Positions 34,926 to 45,750 of a stretch of 64,000 bases of DNA are shown here, in pieces (positions within the stretch are counted from its first letter, which is position 1; every line of letters begins with the position of its first letter). The DNA comes from Hysterangium stoloniferum (lineage: Eukaryota; Basidiomycota; Agaricomycetes; Hysterangiales; Hysterangiaceae): positions 744,001 through 808,000 of the forward strand of contig WHVD01000002.1 in the NCBI GenBank assembly GCA_015178975.1, written 5' to 3'. A program made the translations under genes and the position numbers. The notes under the pieces are model-generated. The model made no database searches. It was not told the origin of the DNA and saw nothing but the letters and a program-made list of their open reading frames with translations.

Positions 34926-35481
34926 GTGACAGTTACTTACTATTCTTTTAATAGCTGTGCTATAAAACCTTAACAGTTGAATATTTTCTTAGTGCATTCT
35001 GTGATAAAACCACCTTTGATTAGACAATTTTCAGGCCAGATTGAATTCCCGAAGTAACTATAGGAATCGCAGGATGAGGAGTTGTTGCGCACCATTGAAA
35101 GAACTCTGATATATATAAGTTAATGTCCATATCCCATCCGTCCGAAAAGGGGTCCAAGCGCCATTATGCAGGCTACCTAGATTCGCTAGACTACCTGGTA
35201 AACTTTTGAAATTGGCCAATATATAACGATCATGGAAAGTAGCAGACGAAGTCTCGCCGAACTCGCCAACACCCCTAGATAGTTTAGACAGCATATTTAC
35301 TCTCTTCCCCTTTTTCTGGTGTTGCACGGAATATGAGATAAGTAGCTGATCTCGACGAGCCACACCTGTTAGCTATGTGGACCAAATGAGACTGTTGCAT
35401 GTACCAGCGCAACACACTCTCGTCGTTACATCTGTTGACTTTTTGTCATCGTCTCCCCTCCACAACCCTTCCGGATGGCTG

Positions 35482-35804
35482 TGTTAAAGCTGGCTCATAC
35501 GCACTCACACTTTGTATCACAGCTTAGTTTGACCGACTATATTTGTGGCTTAAGCAGACCGACTATTTCCCCGAGATCCACCGTCAGATACCTCTCAGAT
35601 TCATATAGTAAGAGTTACTTAAATTTCGTATCAGCGTTACCCATACCTCAGTCATTTACACTTGTCCGTGTCGACTGAGGTACGTTACCCATGATTATAT
35701 CCATTAGTAGTTTACTTATATGTAGTATTATAGCATTACTTGTTACAGGTACTAAATTTCAGTCTTTTACACTCGTCCGTGTCGACTGAGCATTACTTGT
35801 TACA
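35482..35804. repeat. solo LTR, 323 bp, target duplication GGCTG
   Basis: TGTTAAAGCTGG...CTTGTTACA flanked by GGCTG at 35477-35481 and 35805-35809. The parallel segment at 46168-46185 (CGGATGGTTGACATGAAG) is the empty site. It contains two palindromic modules, at 35635-35692 and 35733-35805. Confidence 0.85.
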
Positions 35805-36555
35805 GGCTGACATGAAGAGATTGCCTCATCCGTTCTCCTTTACTAAGGACACTCTTCGCCATAATCAAAGGGACGGTTATTAACACTTCATTTTGTAATT
35901 TGCTAATGCCTAGTATCTCTCCATTATACCCCCACTTGTTATAAATACTAAATAAACTCAGGGATCACAGTGCCACACCCACCACCCTGGTAGTATGCTT
36001 CAAACTGTGTAAATGTGCGACATATATAAATTGTAGCTCCAAAGAGAGAAAGTGCAATTGTGTGTGCAAACTTGGGAGGTGACAACAACTTTCGGTAGAT
36101 ATAATCAGTTTTTCATAACTAGTAATAATACTATGTATGCACAAATTATTTTCTGTGATCTTTAAGTTGATAATTGCGCGATTGCTTGAAGCATTCAACA
36201 GGTTGTACCTTGGACAGGGCGGTGGGGGTATGCACCGGATAGAGGGAGGACATGTATCAAATGTGGAATTACGATCGCGTTGCCTATCCGCAAGACTAAT
36301 CAACAAAGACGCTATTCTACTAGTATAAAGATGTTTGATTATTGTCAGCGAAATTAAAATTTCCGATCTAGTTGAGCGAATTGATGGTATGAATATTACT
36401 AAAGAACTTCAGTACAAGTCGTTAGTACAAATGGACATAGAATCAGGGCGCTCAGCATCGAGCTTGTTCTGGTGGGAACAATACTGCATGCCATGGGACT
36501 GGCATTCTAGCTGCTGCTGCATAATATGTCAAATCTACGATACGTTGAACCTTAG

Positions 36556-36790
36556 TCTTCTATGATAAAAATCATCGGGATAATTCATTCCCGTCCACAT
36601 CTCAAATATCGTCTTATTGTTATCACTAGGATTTGAGTTTTCCCCCCCGCCTTTCGACTGTCGTATATCGGCACATGTCCCGGGAATGAATCTTCCGTAT
36701 ATGGATAAATTTTGTCTCACCGAAGTCGTAGTAAAATTCGACCATGAGGTCTTCCAAAAGGGAGCCACAAAGTTGCCCGCTCCGAATCGC
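36556..36790 (-). pseudogene. F-box/LRR paralog 2, last-exon fragment
   Basis: Minus frames read EDLMVEFYYDFGET, DMCRYTTVERRGG and, after a shift in the C run near 36640, MWTGMNYPDDFYHRRLR, matching the last exon at 46981-47270. The sequence stops matching near 36790. The 3' flank 35810-36540 matches 46437-46990, so it is the tail of a duplicated unit. Confidence 0.75.
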
Positions 36791-36799
36791 AAGATCATG

Positions 36800-38339
36800 T
36801 TTGCCCATCCGGTCTGTTCACACCCACCCGCCAGAGGTCAAATACATGGATACGGTTGGCTAACTCACTGTCATGCGGTTTCCATATTCCGAGACTCCCG
36901 GGATGACGACGGTCTCACTTTCAGAAGAACGGCGAGAGCGTGCGAGGGATAATATGCCACCAGTCGCGGGCGTTGATGGTCCTACTTGGCCGTGATTTAC
37001 CATACGTGTCGCGAGCTCCTGGTGGCACATTTTACAACCAATACGTTGTCGACATTAAGGAAACGTTCCGAGTCCCCAGTGGTTCGGGGGGTATATTGGT
37101 CATATCCATCCCGCGGTGTTGCAAGTAATATCTCTGTTGTTATGAAGATATGGAAAAACTAACTATACATTCTATCCTGAAGCCAGTTATGTGTTTAGTA
37201 GACAAGAGGAAAAAAGAACAAAAGAGAATAGAACAATGGGAATACCCGGTTACGACTCACAAACTTCATCTATTGTCCGGCCCTATTGTTTTCTGTGCAA
37301 AAGCCTGCGTAAGCCTCTTTTACAACACGCGGGATATTCACAGATGTGCATTTAAAGTGTAAGATTGGAGGCAGCAAAAGCAAATGTGGCCCAGGGGGAA
37401 ACAGTTCAGAACAGCAGAGTTTAAGCAAGAATCATAGTTAAATTCTCCGGCAATTGTTTCTACATCCAAACCTACTAGGCACACTATGGAGAATAACACA
37501 CACCTATTGCATCTACGGATTGTCCCATGGCACTTGCAGATGCATATTCAGTAAGGAAGGGGTTGGGATGTAGGAATTCCATCTGGACGCATGGTATCTG
37601 CATCAGGGAAGTGGGAAGATCAGTAAGTATGCCGTCTATATTGTCTAGAGCCATCTAAGAGAGCTAGCTAGCTCGGTTAGACACGGTTAGACACCCTACT
37701 TTCGCGAGATCCCTATTCACTAGTCAGTATAAAAACTCACTATAGATCTAGGGAGGCTAGGGAGGCTAAGGAGTATACATAATGGGTGTAGACATTCCCA
37801 AATCCCTGATGTGCCGTGGGGGGAAGGAGTTAAAAATGGAAACAAGGGGTGAGTATTTAACGACTCTGTGACGACCCAGACTTGTCATCGTTAGTTCCTG
37901 GCAGACATAATTATAATAGGGGAGCAGTGTGAAGATATAGCAAGATGGGTAGAGCGACTTAATGGTAGAACCAAATTCTCCGAAAGGAAAGCGCGATGAT
38001 CCGATGCTGAAATGCCATGTCAAGTGGTTTAGTATTTCAAGAATACCTGGTCTACAAAGTGACATATAAAAGCCATCCGCTTTGAGTAGGACCACCTCAG
38101 TCTATCATCATATGTCAGTGAATTCACACCAACACTGGCATATGGATCAATATCTAAGAGTGCTTAATAAAGTTTGTACGGCTCCCAAATAATGTACGGG
38201 AGTCGCTATCCATAATTAACATGGTAAATGATAGAGGCAATGATGGTTTAATCGGATACAGAGGGGGTGTTTCCAACACCGAGATACAATATGAGTTGGA
38301 TAAGAGTGACATTCCGGTAAATGGAGTGGGGATCAGACA
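36800..38339. other. stretch without supported gene
   Basis: CpG-normal. A possible fossil at 36850-37130 (plus; pieces such as DLPYVSRAPGGTFYNQYVVD) reads like protein over about 45 codons but has no start, stop or family I recognise. Confidence 0.4.
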
Positions 38340-38407
38340 TAGAGGGATTATTGGAGTTTATATAAGATAAGGCCCTACTACAGATCCTAAAATCATTTGG
38401 AGAGAGG

Positions 38408-38494
38408 GGTTTTCCCGGTGTAAGGCTCTTATAGTCCCTCGGACCGGGTAAGAGTATGAAGGTCGCGGGTTCGATTCCCGTCTGAGGGAAAACC
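38408..38494 (+). repeat. tRNA-like block in a dispersed repeat (possible SINE)
   Basis: GGTTTTCCC (38408-38416) and GGGAAAACC (38486-38494) enclose an A-box-like CGGTGTAAGGC and a B box GGTTCGATTCC with a T-arm-like hairpin. An inner pair TCCCTCGGA/TCTGAGGGA would make a short acceptor stem. A normal cloverleaf with anticodon does not fit, and a related copy lies at 19120-19260, so a tRNA-derived repeat is likelier than a tRNA gene. Confidence 0.4.
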
Positions 38495-39050
38495 TTTATC
38501 CCTTTCAATCACAGGCTTCCTTCTACACACCTCAAGCGCGGGAATATTTTTAAGAATTATGGAACCCATTAAGCACTAAAAATGCATATGCAGAACTATA
38601 TGGAAGTTCAAAGTTTCCATCCTATGATATGCTGGCTTTATTCTTTTGTCACTGTAAATACTAGTACAACAAAAGTAACGTGGTATCCTCCGTCGACTTT
38701 TCACGCGATTAGAGGCGTAGGGGGATGGACTAGCAGTTAAAATAAAGGGCTTGGATCTACATTAACATTAGTTATAAATAACATGCTGATAGGTCTGATT
38801 GGCGATAAAGCCTAGCTCTTATAAATAAAAGATCCCTGAAGGAATTTCGGCCGGAGCTTTCCCCCTGCCCCCTACATTATCTCTAGACCCTGCTAGCCCG
38901 TGGTCAGGCGTTCACTTATACCGCGGATTCACGATTCTTGCTGCTCCTGGTGGTAGAAGGTAGCATATCAATCTGGTGTGGTGGCTAGCTCTGAAGAATC
39001 TTGCGAGGCTCGGGCAGAGGTGGTTGGGCCTCTCACGAGTGGAGGCTTCG

Positions 39051-39470
39051 TTATTGGAATGGGTATCTTTCCAAGCATCGGGAGAGGACACCCGCTATTA
39101 GCGCATCGACATTTGCGGTGGGGTTGGCCTCAGTTCTAGCCTGAACCCGAGTCATGCGAGGGATCACCAAATTGGCTGGTTCGCACCACACTGGTGATAA
39201 TTCGTCTTCTTCAACGGTTTGGGCCAGACCCTTGTCTGCGGCGACAGCCTGCTGAATCGTCTGGTGGCGAAAATATTGATTCCCCAATAAGCCTCGGGGG
39301 GATATATGTACTGCATCCCCTGTGGCCAACCACACCTCATCCGTATATTACATGCCATGTAATAAGTAGGCGGGGCTCGATAGGCCGCCCATCCTGAGGT
39401 CTTCAGCCTTTGCTTCAACCTGACCCTGGTGGGCAACAGCCGCTTGAGATGGAGCAAAAAATCCGCCTAG
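39051..39470 (-). pseudogene. unknown conserved coding fossil, copy 2
   Basis: Same frame and same internal TAA (39350-39348) as 20245-20664. Ends ...SRCLERYPFQ. Confidence 0.45.
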
Positions 39471-40170
39471 CAAAGTGCACCGTGTATTTCATTACCAACG
39501 GTGTTACATGCCTCAAGCTTACAAGCAAAGTTTAATAGATCTAACGTCGTGAACTTTGATATCACAGTGCCTTTAGGGACTCCTAAGGTTTTTAGCGATT
39601 CGGAGATGTCCGTGAGGGGAAATGGAACCGTTCACCTTCTGCAGCGAATTTGGGCAATTTGACCCAAGTCACTGTAGGACAACATCATGCGTCGTAAAAT
39701 GTTGAACGTTCCACTTTCCTTCATTATCTACTTCGGATTTCTGGGAGCTTTATCCACTCTATATCGTATACCAGACATCATTGATTCATGAATTCCACCT
39801 CTGTTCAGATTGATAGACAGTGGTATATAGAGTATCTATATGTTGTGGAATGTAAACAGGGTTGATGGCTGCGAGGAAGCTGTTCTTACACTCACTAGGA
39901 AGCAGTAAGGCCACCAGAATTGGCGTCAGAGCATACAGAAGAATATAATCAAAAGACACGACGTGAAGGAGTCTTGTTTCCTAGTAACACTCCTCTGACT
40001 CTTACTGGTCCACCTCACGAACATTAGACGAGTCGGAAAATGGACGTGTTATTAGTCGACTAACATTGTTATTGTTGTTGTTATTATTTTGTGGAGCTTT
40101 TTGCGAAAGGTACGTTTGGCATAGCCGTTCCCTTCCTAGCTATGGTTTGGCTTATTCAAAGGGTTTCGCA

Positions 40171-40344
40171 ATGTCATATGGGAAGAGGTTTAGAAGGACA
40201 GGAAGAGGGGGAGATCTTGTACAGCAGGAAGCATGTACAGAGCACCCGGGGGGATGCATTTACGCACGTCACAGCAGAGGCGGAAATGTGAGACTCCCGC
40301 AAGCAGGTACCTCAGGAGGGCTTCTGCCTACTAATACTTACTAA
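40171..40344 (+). CDS. short conserved ORF, copy 3, unknown
   Basis: 57 codons beginning MSYGKRFRRTGRGGDLV. In this copy the same frame also stays open upstream (LLLLLLFCGAFCERY), but with no ATG. Confidence 0.25.
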   Translation: MSYGKRFRRTGRGGDLVQQEACTEHPGGCIYARHSRGGNVRLPQAGTSGGLLPTNTY

Positions 40345-41456
40345 AACGCTGTAAACGTCCCCCAGCGTCATGCTGGTCGATTTGCCTGGCGAAGAACTTT
40401 ACTCTATGTACTGTTTACATCGCTCCTCGCCAGCGCTTTTCGTTCATAGTTTAATGAGTTTGTAGACAGTATATCTGTTTTTATCCCAGTTTCCATAGCA
40501 TTAATCCATCGGCTTCGAGTTTCTTTGTGGGCATCACGTCGGTGTTTCCTTCTCAGCCGATTCCCCACTCACATCAAATAATATAAGCACTTTCTGTCAT
40601 CAGGATCGGAACAATCTGTTCTTCCCCTTCTCTGGCTTTCCTTCTTTACTCCTATAGTCTGCCTACTCGACTAACATTAAAGTTGTACATAGCATTCAAT
40701 GCCAGGAACTACGCCTCTCAAACATCCATCCCCGTATCCCACTCCCGCACAACCCCCTTCTTCGCATACTCAATATCCATAATCCTTTTCCCCTCCTCCG
40801 CATCCGCACTCACCATCCCTTCCCCACCAATGCCGCATCCACCCCATTATGCTTGGCCACAACTTGGGTATAGCAAATAGATAGATGATCACGACCGTCA
40901 CGTGGGGTCGTGGGCAGCCGTAATTTATATGTTTCCTGAAAACGTATTGTCATCTCACACGCTGTCCTTTCGATACCCATGATATAGGGGATACCGTCAC
41001 TTTAAGAAGACCAGAAATATCACATCTCGTTTTTAATAGTATGCACTGCATGTTAGTACTTAACCCGTCCAATCTCACACTTGCTATGTGGATACACATT
41101 TACCATAATACAGATGCAGGCTATACAGTGCAGATGCCCTGAATCGCTGAATCGGCACATAGCTTTTTCTTAATTGTTTTTCCCAGACTATGTACAATTT
41201 TCCCCCCATGAGATTTGTTTTTTTGAGACAGTTACTGGTCGAACCCTTGTACCTTCGGTGACTGGTCTGTAACTGAATTGGCAATTGTGAATCAATAAAC
41301 AACCCTCATCTAGTAGTACAGGATAATGTCTGCCGATTATGTATCGAAGACCTCTCGAGGCTCTTATCGCACCCGTTCCTGATGGCTGTGAGCTTCCCAA
41401 TCACAGGATTGAAATAAAAGCGACGTCTTCAAAGGTGTCTCTACATAGCTCCTCAG

Positions 41457-43064
41457 ATGGCTTCCCCCAACTGTGCGTTATTTCCACCAGGTGATACATG
41501 TACGACGTGTTTGAGTAGGGGACAGTCGATAGGTCTCACTGTGAGCGGGGTGTGTTTCTTTTCGTTTCCGGTTGCTTATCCTGTCTACCCGCCAAGGTTG
41601 CGACCGTAACGGGTGTAATATCGACCCTCGCGGTGTCAGTTGTGTTTTGTCATGTTATTGTAAGTGAATCTTTGTTACCAAACGCTATATATTGACGGGG
41701 CGGAGCGTCTATAGAAAAATGTAATGTTGTACAAACGACTAGTCCCCTCTGTGGAATGGCGGCTGTTCGCGTCCCCGTTAGATGTTTATATGGTAGACAT
41801 CCAACATGAATGAGCGATAGATACAAGTACTGATTAGCTTTGCCACACCAGGCTGCTCTACTTTTTTTTGATTTTTTCCAAGGCGTAGGGAAAGTGTTTA
41901 GTGTCAAATGGCTCGATGACGGACTTGTCCAATGCGGTGGCTATTGTACTGCACAGGGTAAGGATCATTTCATGACGGTCCCGATCATGCTCAATAGCTA
42001 TCACCAGGCATGGTCCAACAAATCGGTGAAACAGGCGTTGCGCAGTCCACACTCGTTCGTAACGGTTTTTTTTTGTAATTTACTCTCGTTGACATTGGTT
42101 ATTATTAGGCAATCGCTGTTCACACATTTATCATTATATTCTTCAGAGAGGGTGCAAAAGCCGTCAGAACATCTGTTATCGTTGTCATCTCTATAGGGTT
42201 CTTTGCCCTTGTTTTCCCAGCAATTGGTGCTGGGGTTTTCAGAGATGGAGATAGTCGATACATACTCCCAATCCCGTAAGCCCTACCACTAGACATTTTT
42301 AGTTTAATTATTGACGTTTCTTGCAGATATTGTAAGTGTACGACAAACTAATGTAACCACCCTACGAGACTAATCGCCAACCAGGGTGCTGGGTCAGCCG
42401 AAAGCACATATGGGCACAGGTTGCAGGTGAATATATTTGGATGTGGCTTTCCGCCTTCGTTTCCCTCGCCGTCTACATTCCCCTCTACCTGCAACTTGCC
42501 GGATACATAAATCCGACATGGACCGGAAATCACTGGTGGCAGTTCCGAATTGAAAGGTCGAAGAAACAGGGGATCTTGGCGTCTTCAGGACCGTCTAGGC
42601 AGGCATTTTTTATGCTTTTGTGAGCTTAAAATTCGGTTATCAGTCGTGGGGCAATAGGGATATTCTAACTGAGCTTCATTGCCACGACAGATATCCAATT
42701 TCGTATTTCTTTTTGGTCCTTCCAGATTCCGTTGTGCGGTGGATAACGTTTTTAGACGCGGCGAATAGCCCGTCCTCAGCAACTTTTTTCGCCACAAGTG
42801 TCTTCGGTCTCAGTGGGCTCGTTAATGTGGCATTACTGTACTTTGGAAGGCCTGGTAAGGAGATTCTGAAACTCTTTTCGTTTTTTCCAAAGCAGGTTGA
42901 TCATGTCATTTATAGGATTGTTATTACTTAACGGCCCGCCACCTAAGAGCGTCGCAGAGCAGCGCTGGCAACAAACAAATTTGAGTGAAGTATCAGGCGA
43001 GAATATAGACCTTCCACGATTGAGAAACTCACATCCGGTTTTGGGGTCGAACGAGGAACTTTGA
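41457..43064 (+). CDS. 7TM receptor (fungal cAMP-receptor/Git3-like GPCR), copy 3, 365 aa
   Basis: Exons 41457-41540, 41597-41659, 41715-41792, 41852-41957, 42008-42054, 42109-42275, 42327-42331, 42385-42619, 42691-42854 and 42916-43064 add to 1098 nt (366 codons). Seven hydrophobic segments occur in the usual order. Family marks: KNVMLYKRLVP..EW and SPLDVYM after TM1, YCTAQG then QQIGETGVAQ into TM3, PYWCW made by the 5-nt exon 7, AGEYIWMW entering TM5, and PSSATFFATSVFGLSGLVNV as TM7. Donor of intron 5 is an unusual GTTCGT. Cytosolic tail of about 50 residues ends SNEEL. Predicted plasma-membrane receptor coupling to a heterotrimeric G protein; ligand unknown. Intact. Confidence 0.85.
42327..42331 (+). 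other. 5-nt microexon (ATATT) of receptor gene
   Basis: Between GTAAGC...TTGCAG (42276-42326) and GTAAGT...ACCAG (42332-42384). It supplies the last base of a Pro codon, all of Tyr and the first base of Trp in PYWCW. Leaving it out shifts the frame. The same five bases with good splice sites occur at 10121-10125 and 33411-33415. Confidence 0.75.
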
Positions 43065-43619
43065 TGTTTTCTGCAGTTTTTGTGTCAGAGTATCAGTAGT
43101 ATCAGTAGTATCGTTGGTACTTATAATTTTTGCGTTGTATTTTATGTCTTCTATGACCAGATACCCGGGAAATGATCCTGTAATGCGTCAAATCTGGGCT
43201 CCACAACAGCTCAAATGCCATTCTTATATCATTACAACCGCTACCACTTTGGTATATCCCAAAATTAATAGAGACTCAAAATGGCGTGCTGATAGATATT
43301 GAGGAAATAGACATTGTTGAAACAAGTAATTATCATGAATCTACTCAAGCCATGGCCCAATTTCTCACTTAGGCGAACCTGTTCTGATCCATCCGCTGAC
43401 TTCTTGAGGTACGTTATAGGAATGAAAAGCAGCTGTATCTGGGCAGCCAAAATGATGGCAGTGGCATTCATTGGTGGATTCGTACCAGCAAAAGCCTTCG
43501 TCATCTTCTGGAGGAGGTGGAGTAGTGCCTGCTCTAGAAAATTGACTGGATTGTTTCGCAGTGTTCCCTGGGACAGCCGGCATATGAAAAATCGACGGGC
43601 TGGTTCAGATTTGATGGTG

Positions 43620-43850
43620 ATGGCAGAGGATGTCAAACCAATGAGAATCCCTTTAGCGTCAGAAAGAGAGGGGGAGAGCACAAGGAAGGGACTTGAAAGG
43701 CTCACATGTGCCGACTGGGATCCCAGGAACCAGCATCCGATCTCTCTTCGCCAGAGAATGTCGCGCGGTATCCTGGAGCTCGAAAAAGCAGCCTGTAGTC
43801 ATGGGGTCAACCATCGAAGGGGAATATAGCGCCCACAACACGAAATGTGA
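43620..43850 (+). pseudogene. copia pol fossil in receptor unit 3
   Basis: MAEDVKPMRIPLASE, CADWDPRN and AVSWSSKKQPVVMGSTIEGEY in two frames. Confidence 0.5.
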
Positions 43851-44251
43851 TAGTGACAGTTACTTACTATTACTACAGTCTTTTAATAGCTGTGCTATAA
43901 AACCTCAATTGTTGAATATTTTCTTTGTGCTTTACACCCTTGTCAGATTTTTTGGTAAAGCGAGCAGTCGTGGTCGTATAGTGACCGGGGTCATTAATAC
44001 CCACATTCATTACCGCTCTCGTTCTTAGTATATAGTCCCGTAGTTACGCATGAGACCCCATGCATTTATAACGCTTCAATATCACTCACACTGCAGCGCG
44101 CTTGTTCTCTCGTGATTTGCTCATATTTTCTTTAAAAATTTAACGACCCTTACATTCTGTAATAAAACCACCTTTGATTAGTCAATTCTCAGACCAGATT
44201 AAATTCCCGAAGTAGCTATAGGAATCGCAGGAGGAGGAATTGTTGCGCGTA

Positions 44252-44477
44252 TGTTGGAAGGTGAAGAAAACACCGTTCTACTTTTCCCGATCAGGGGGCA
44301 ATATGAGCTGAGACATAAAGGTTCTTCCGCCCTTTGTTCTTGGGCATTTCACCCCGACTCCCCCAGCGCCTACATAATCGAGAAAACGTATATAAATGAG
44401 GCAACTACTGTATAGTTACAGGTAGTCTGTTATACTTATCCATGACTCCCTAATAATATGGGTATTGAATTTTAACA
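44252..44477. repeat. solo LTR, 226 bp, target duplication GCGTA
   Basis: TGTTGGAAGGTG...AATTTTAACA flanked by GCGTA at 44247-44251 and 44478-44482. Twin of 46206-46431. The segment near 35085 (GTTGTTGCGCACC) is the empty site. Confidence 0.9.
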
Positions 44478-44797
44478 GCGTACCATACTAATATATATAT
44501 ATATTAAGTTAATTTCCATTTCCCATCCATCCAAAAAGGGGTCCAAGCGCCATTATGCAGGCTACCTAGATTCGGAGTATATACATAATCTGTAAGAGTC
44601 GAGTCATGTACATGCATGTGACCACCCACATTCACCCACATCGATAACCTGGGATAACCCCCACATGATCTGTTAACCCCCGTGAGTAAAAATACAAATA
44701 AACAAATCACAACAAAGTGTGATCTCTGTGACACAACGTGTTAATATCACAGTCAGGACACGTCACACACCCTGCTTCCTGCTTCCATTCTCAACTG

Positions 44798-45690
44798 ATG
44801 TCTTCCAGCTCAATCAACCTGTCAAGCCTTCTCAAAGTGGCAGGAGATGACATTATCAGAGCGTATCAGACAAAAGTGAGTGTATAAATATTTATGCCTT
44901 GGAGTGCGGACAACAGCTAAATTGATTGTTAATTCTTTCAGTACTTCACTACTGGTATCATTGAAGCATCTGGCGACTTTCTTTCCAACAAGAATGTTAT
45001 AAATTGGGTGAATGCTGAAAATTTCCAGCATTTCGTAGTTGAATGGCTCCAGGTTCCCACACCGTGTACTCCACAGATCATTGAGTCTTCAACATCTGCA
45101 AGTGCACTTCCATTGAGACAGTATAAATGACAGCGGGGATCATCAACATCTTCTGAGCATTCAGTGGTGATAGCCAGTAAGCTTCACATTCCCTCCAGAT
45201 GTTCTTTGCTAATTTTCATGAGATAAATGACTGCGGAGAGTATCTAGATCTCCTCCTCCAATCACCTGGGTGACCCCAAGTAAGCTTTATATTTTCTCAG
45301 TCAGCTCCATTTTTGCTAATATTCGTTAGATAAATCTACTGGCACACGCCAACAATGGGTCAAGCAGCTGGTTGAACTGACAGAAATTCCTACGACATCC
45401 TTACCCTCTTCGTCTTATCATCCCACATCTGCTGAGCCCTTCTACGCATCACTCCCTCCTGAACTGGAGCCTCCCACATCCGCCGAGCCCTTCTACTCAT
45501 CACTCTCTCCTGAACTGGAGCCTCCCACATCCACCAAGCCCTTCTACGCATCACTCCCTCCTAAACTGGAGCCACCTCCATCTTCTTATAAAATTCATTT
45601 ATCTTACCTCCAACAATCTAGACTGTACACGAATTCTGAGCCTGTGTTTCCATCTGCCACCTGCCCTCCCAATCTTCGTTCTAACCAATA
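44798..45690 (+). CDS. gene carried by the Mutator-like element, unknown; incomplete model
   Basis: Exon 1, 44798-44875, reads MSSSSINLSSLLKVAGDD...YQTK. A 66-nt GTGAGT...TTTCAG intron follows, then exon 2 from 44942 (YFTTGIIEASGDFL, WVNAENFQHFVVEWLQ). That frame meets TGA at 45127-45129 unless spliced earlier. Two more intron-like units follow (GTAAGCTT...ATGAG and GTAAGCTT...GTTAG), each leading into ATAAAT, so an exon seems to have been duplicated. The last exon, from about 45331, reads KSTGTRQQWVKQLVELTE, then three 17-residue repeats (PTSAEPFYASLPPELEP) and ends near 45690. No domain recognised. Exon order near 45120-45330 is uncertain. Confidence 0.5.
45422..45574 (+). repeat. 51-bp tandem repeat, three units, in coding sequence
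   Basis: Units start at 45422, 45473 and 45524. 51 bp is divisible by three, so copy number can change without breaking the frame; each unit encodes PTS(A/T)(E/K)PFY(A/S)SL(P/S)P-type residues. Confidence 0.9.
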
Positions 45691-45699
45691 ACTGATATA

Positions 45700-45750
45700 A
45701 TTTTGTTATTACCGTAATTTTGTTATTACCGTAATTTTGTTATTACCGTA
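45700..45750 (+). repeat. 17-bp tandem repeat, three units
   Basis: ATTTTGTTATTACCGTA three times in a row, between the ORF end and the right end of the Mutator-like element. Confidence 0.85.

Larger units (their letters stand above)
32339..34930 (+). repeat. receptor-bearing segmental repeat, copy 2
   Basis: Matches copies 1 and 3 from TGACTGGTCTGTGACTG onward. Its upstream part is cut off at 32338, just after the hAT element. Confidence 0.85.
38655..40447. repeat. recent segmental duplication, copy 2
   Basis: Nearly identical to 19850-21650. Here it is joined directly to the full receptor unit, so 38340-43850 may be the parent arrangement of the partial copies at 8.5, 19.1 and 32.3 kb. 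Confidence 0.9.

Noticed and set aside
38408..38494. Functional tRNA gene
   Set aside because: A and B box-like motifs are present but no standard cloverleaf or anticodon arm fits, and a second copy lies in a repeat. Minus ORFs here that read GIEPATF are the usual by-product of such tRNA-like DNA.
45422..45574. CRISPR-like array
   Set aside because: The three 51-bp units are head-to-tail without spacers and lie in a reading frame; the host is a eukaryote.
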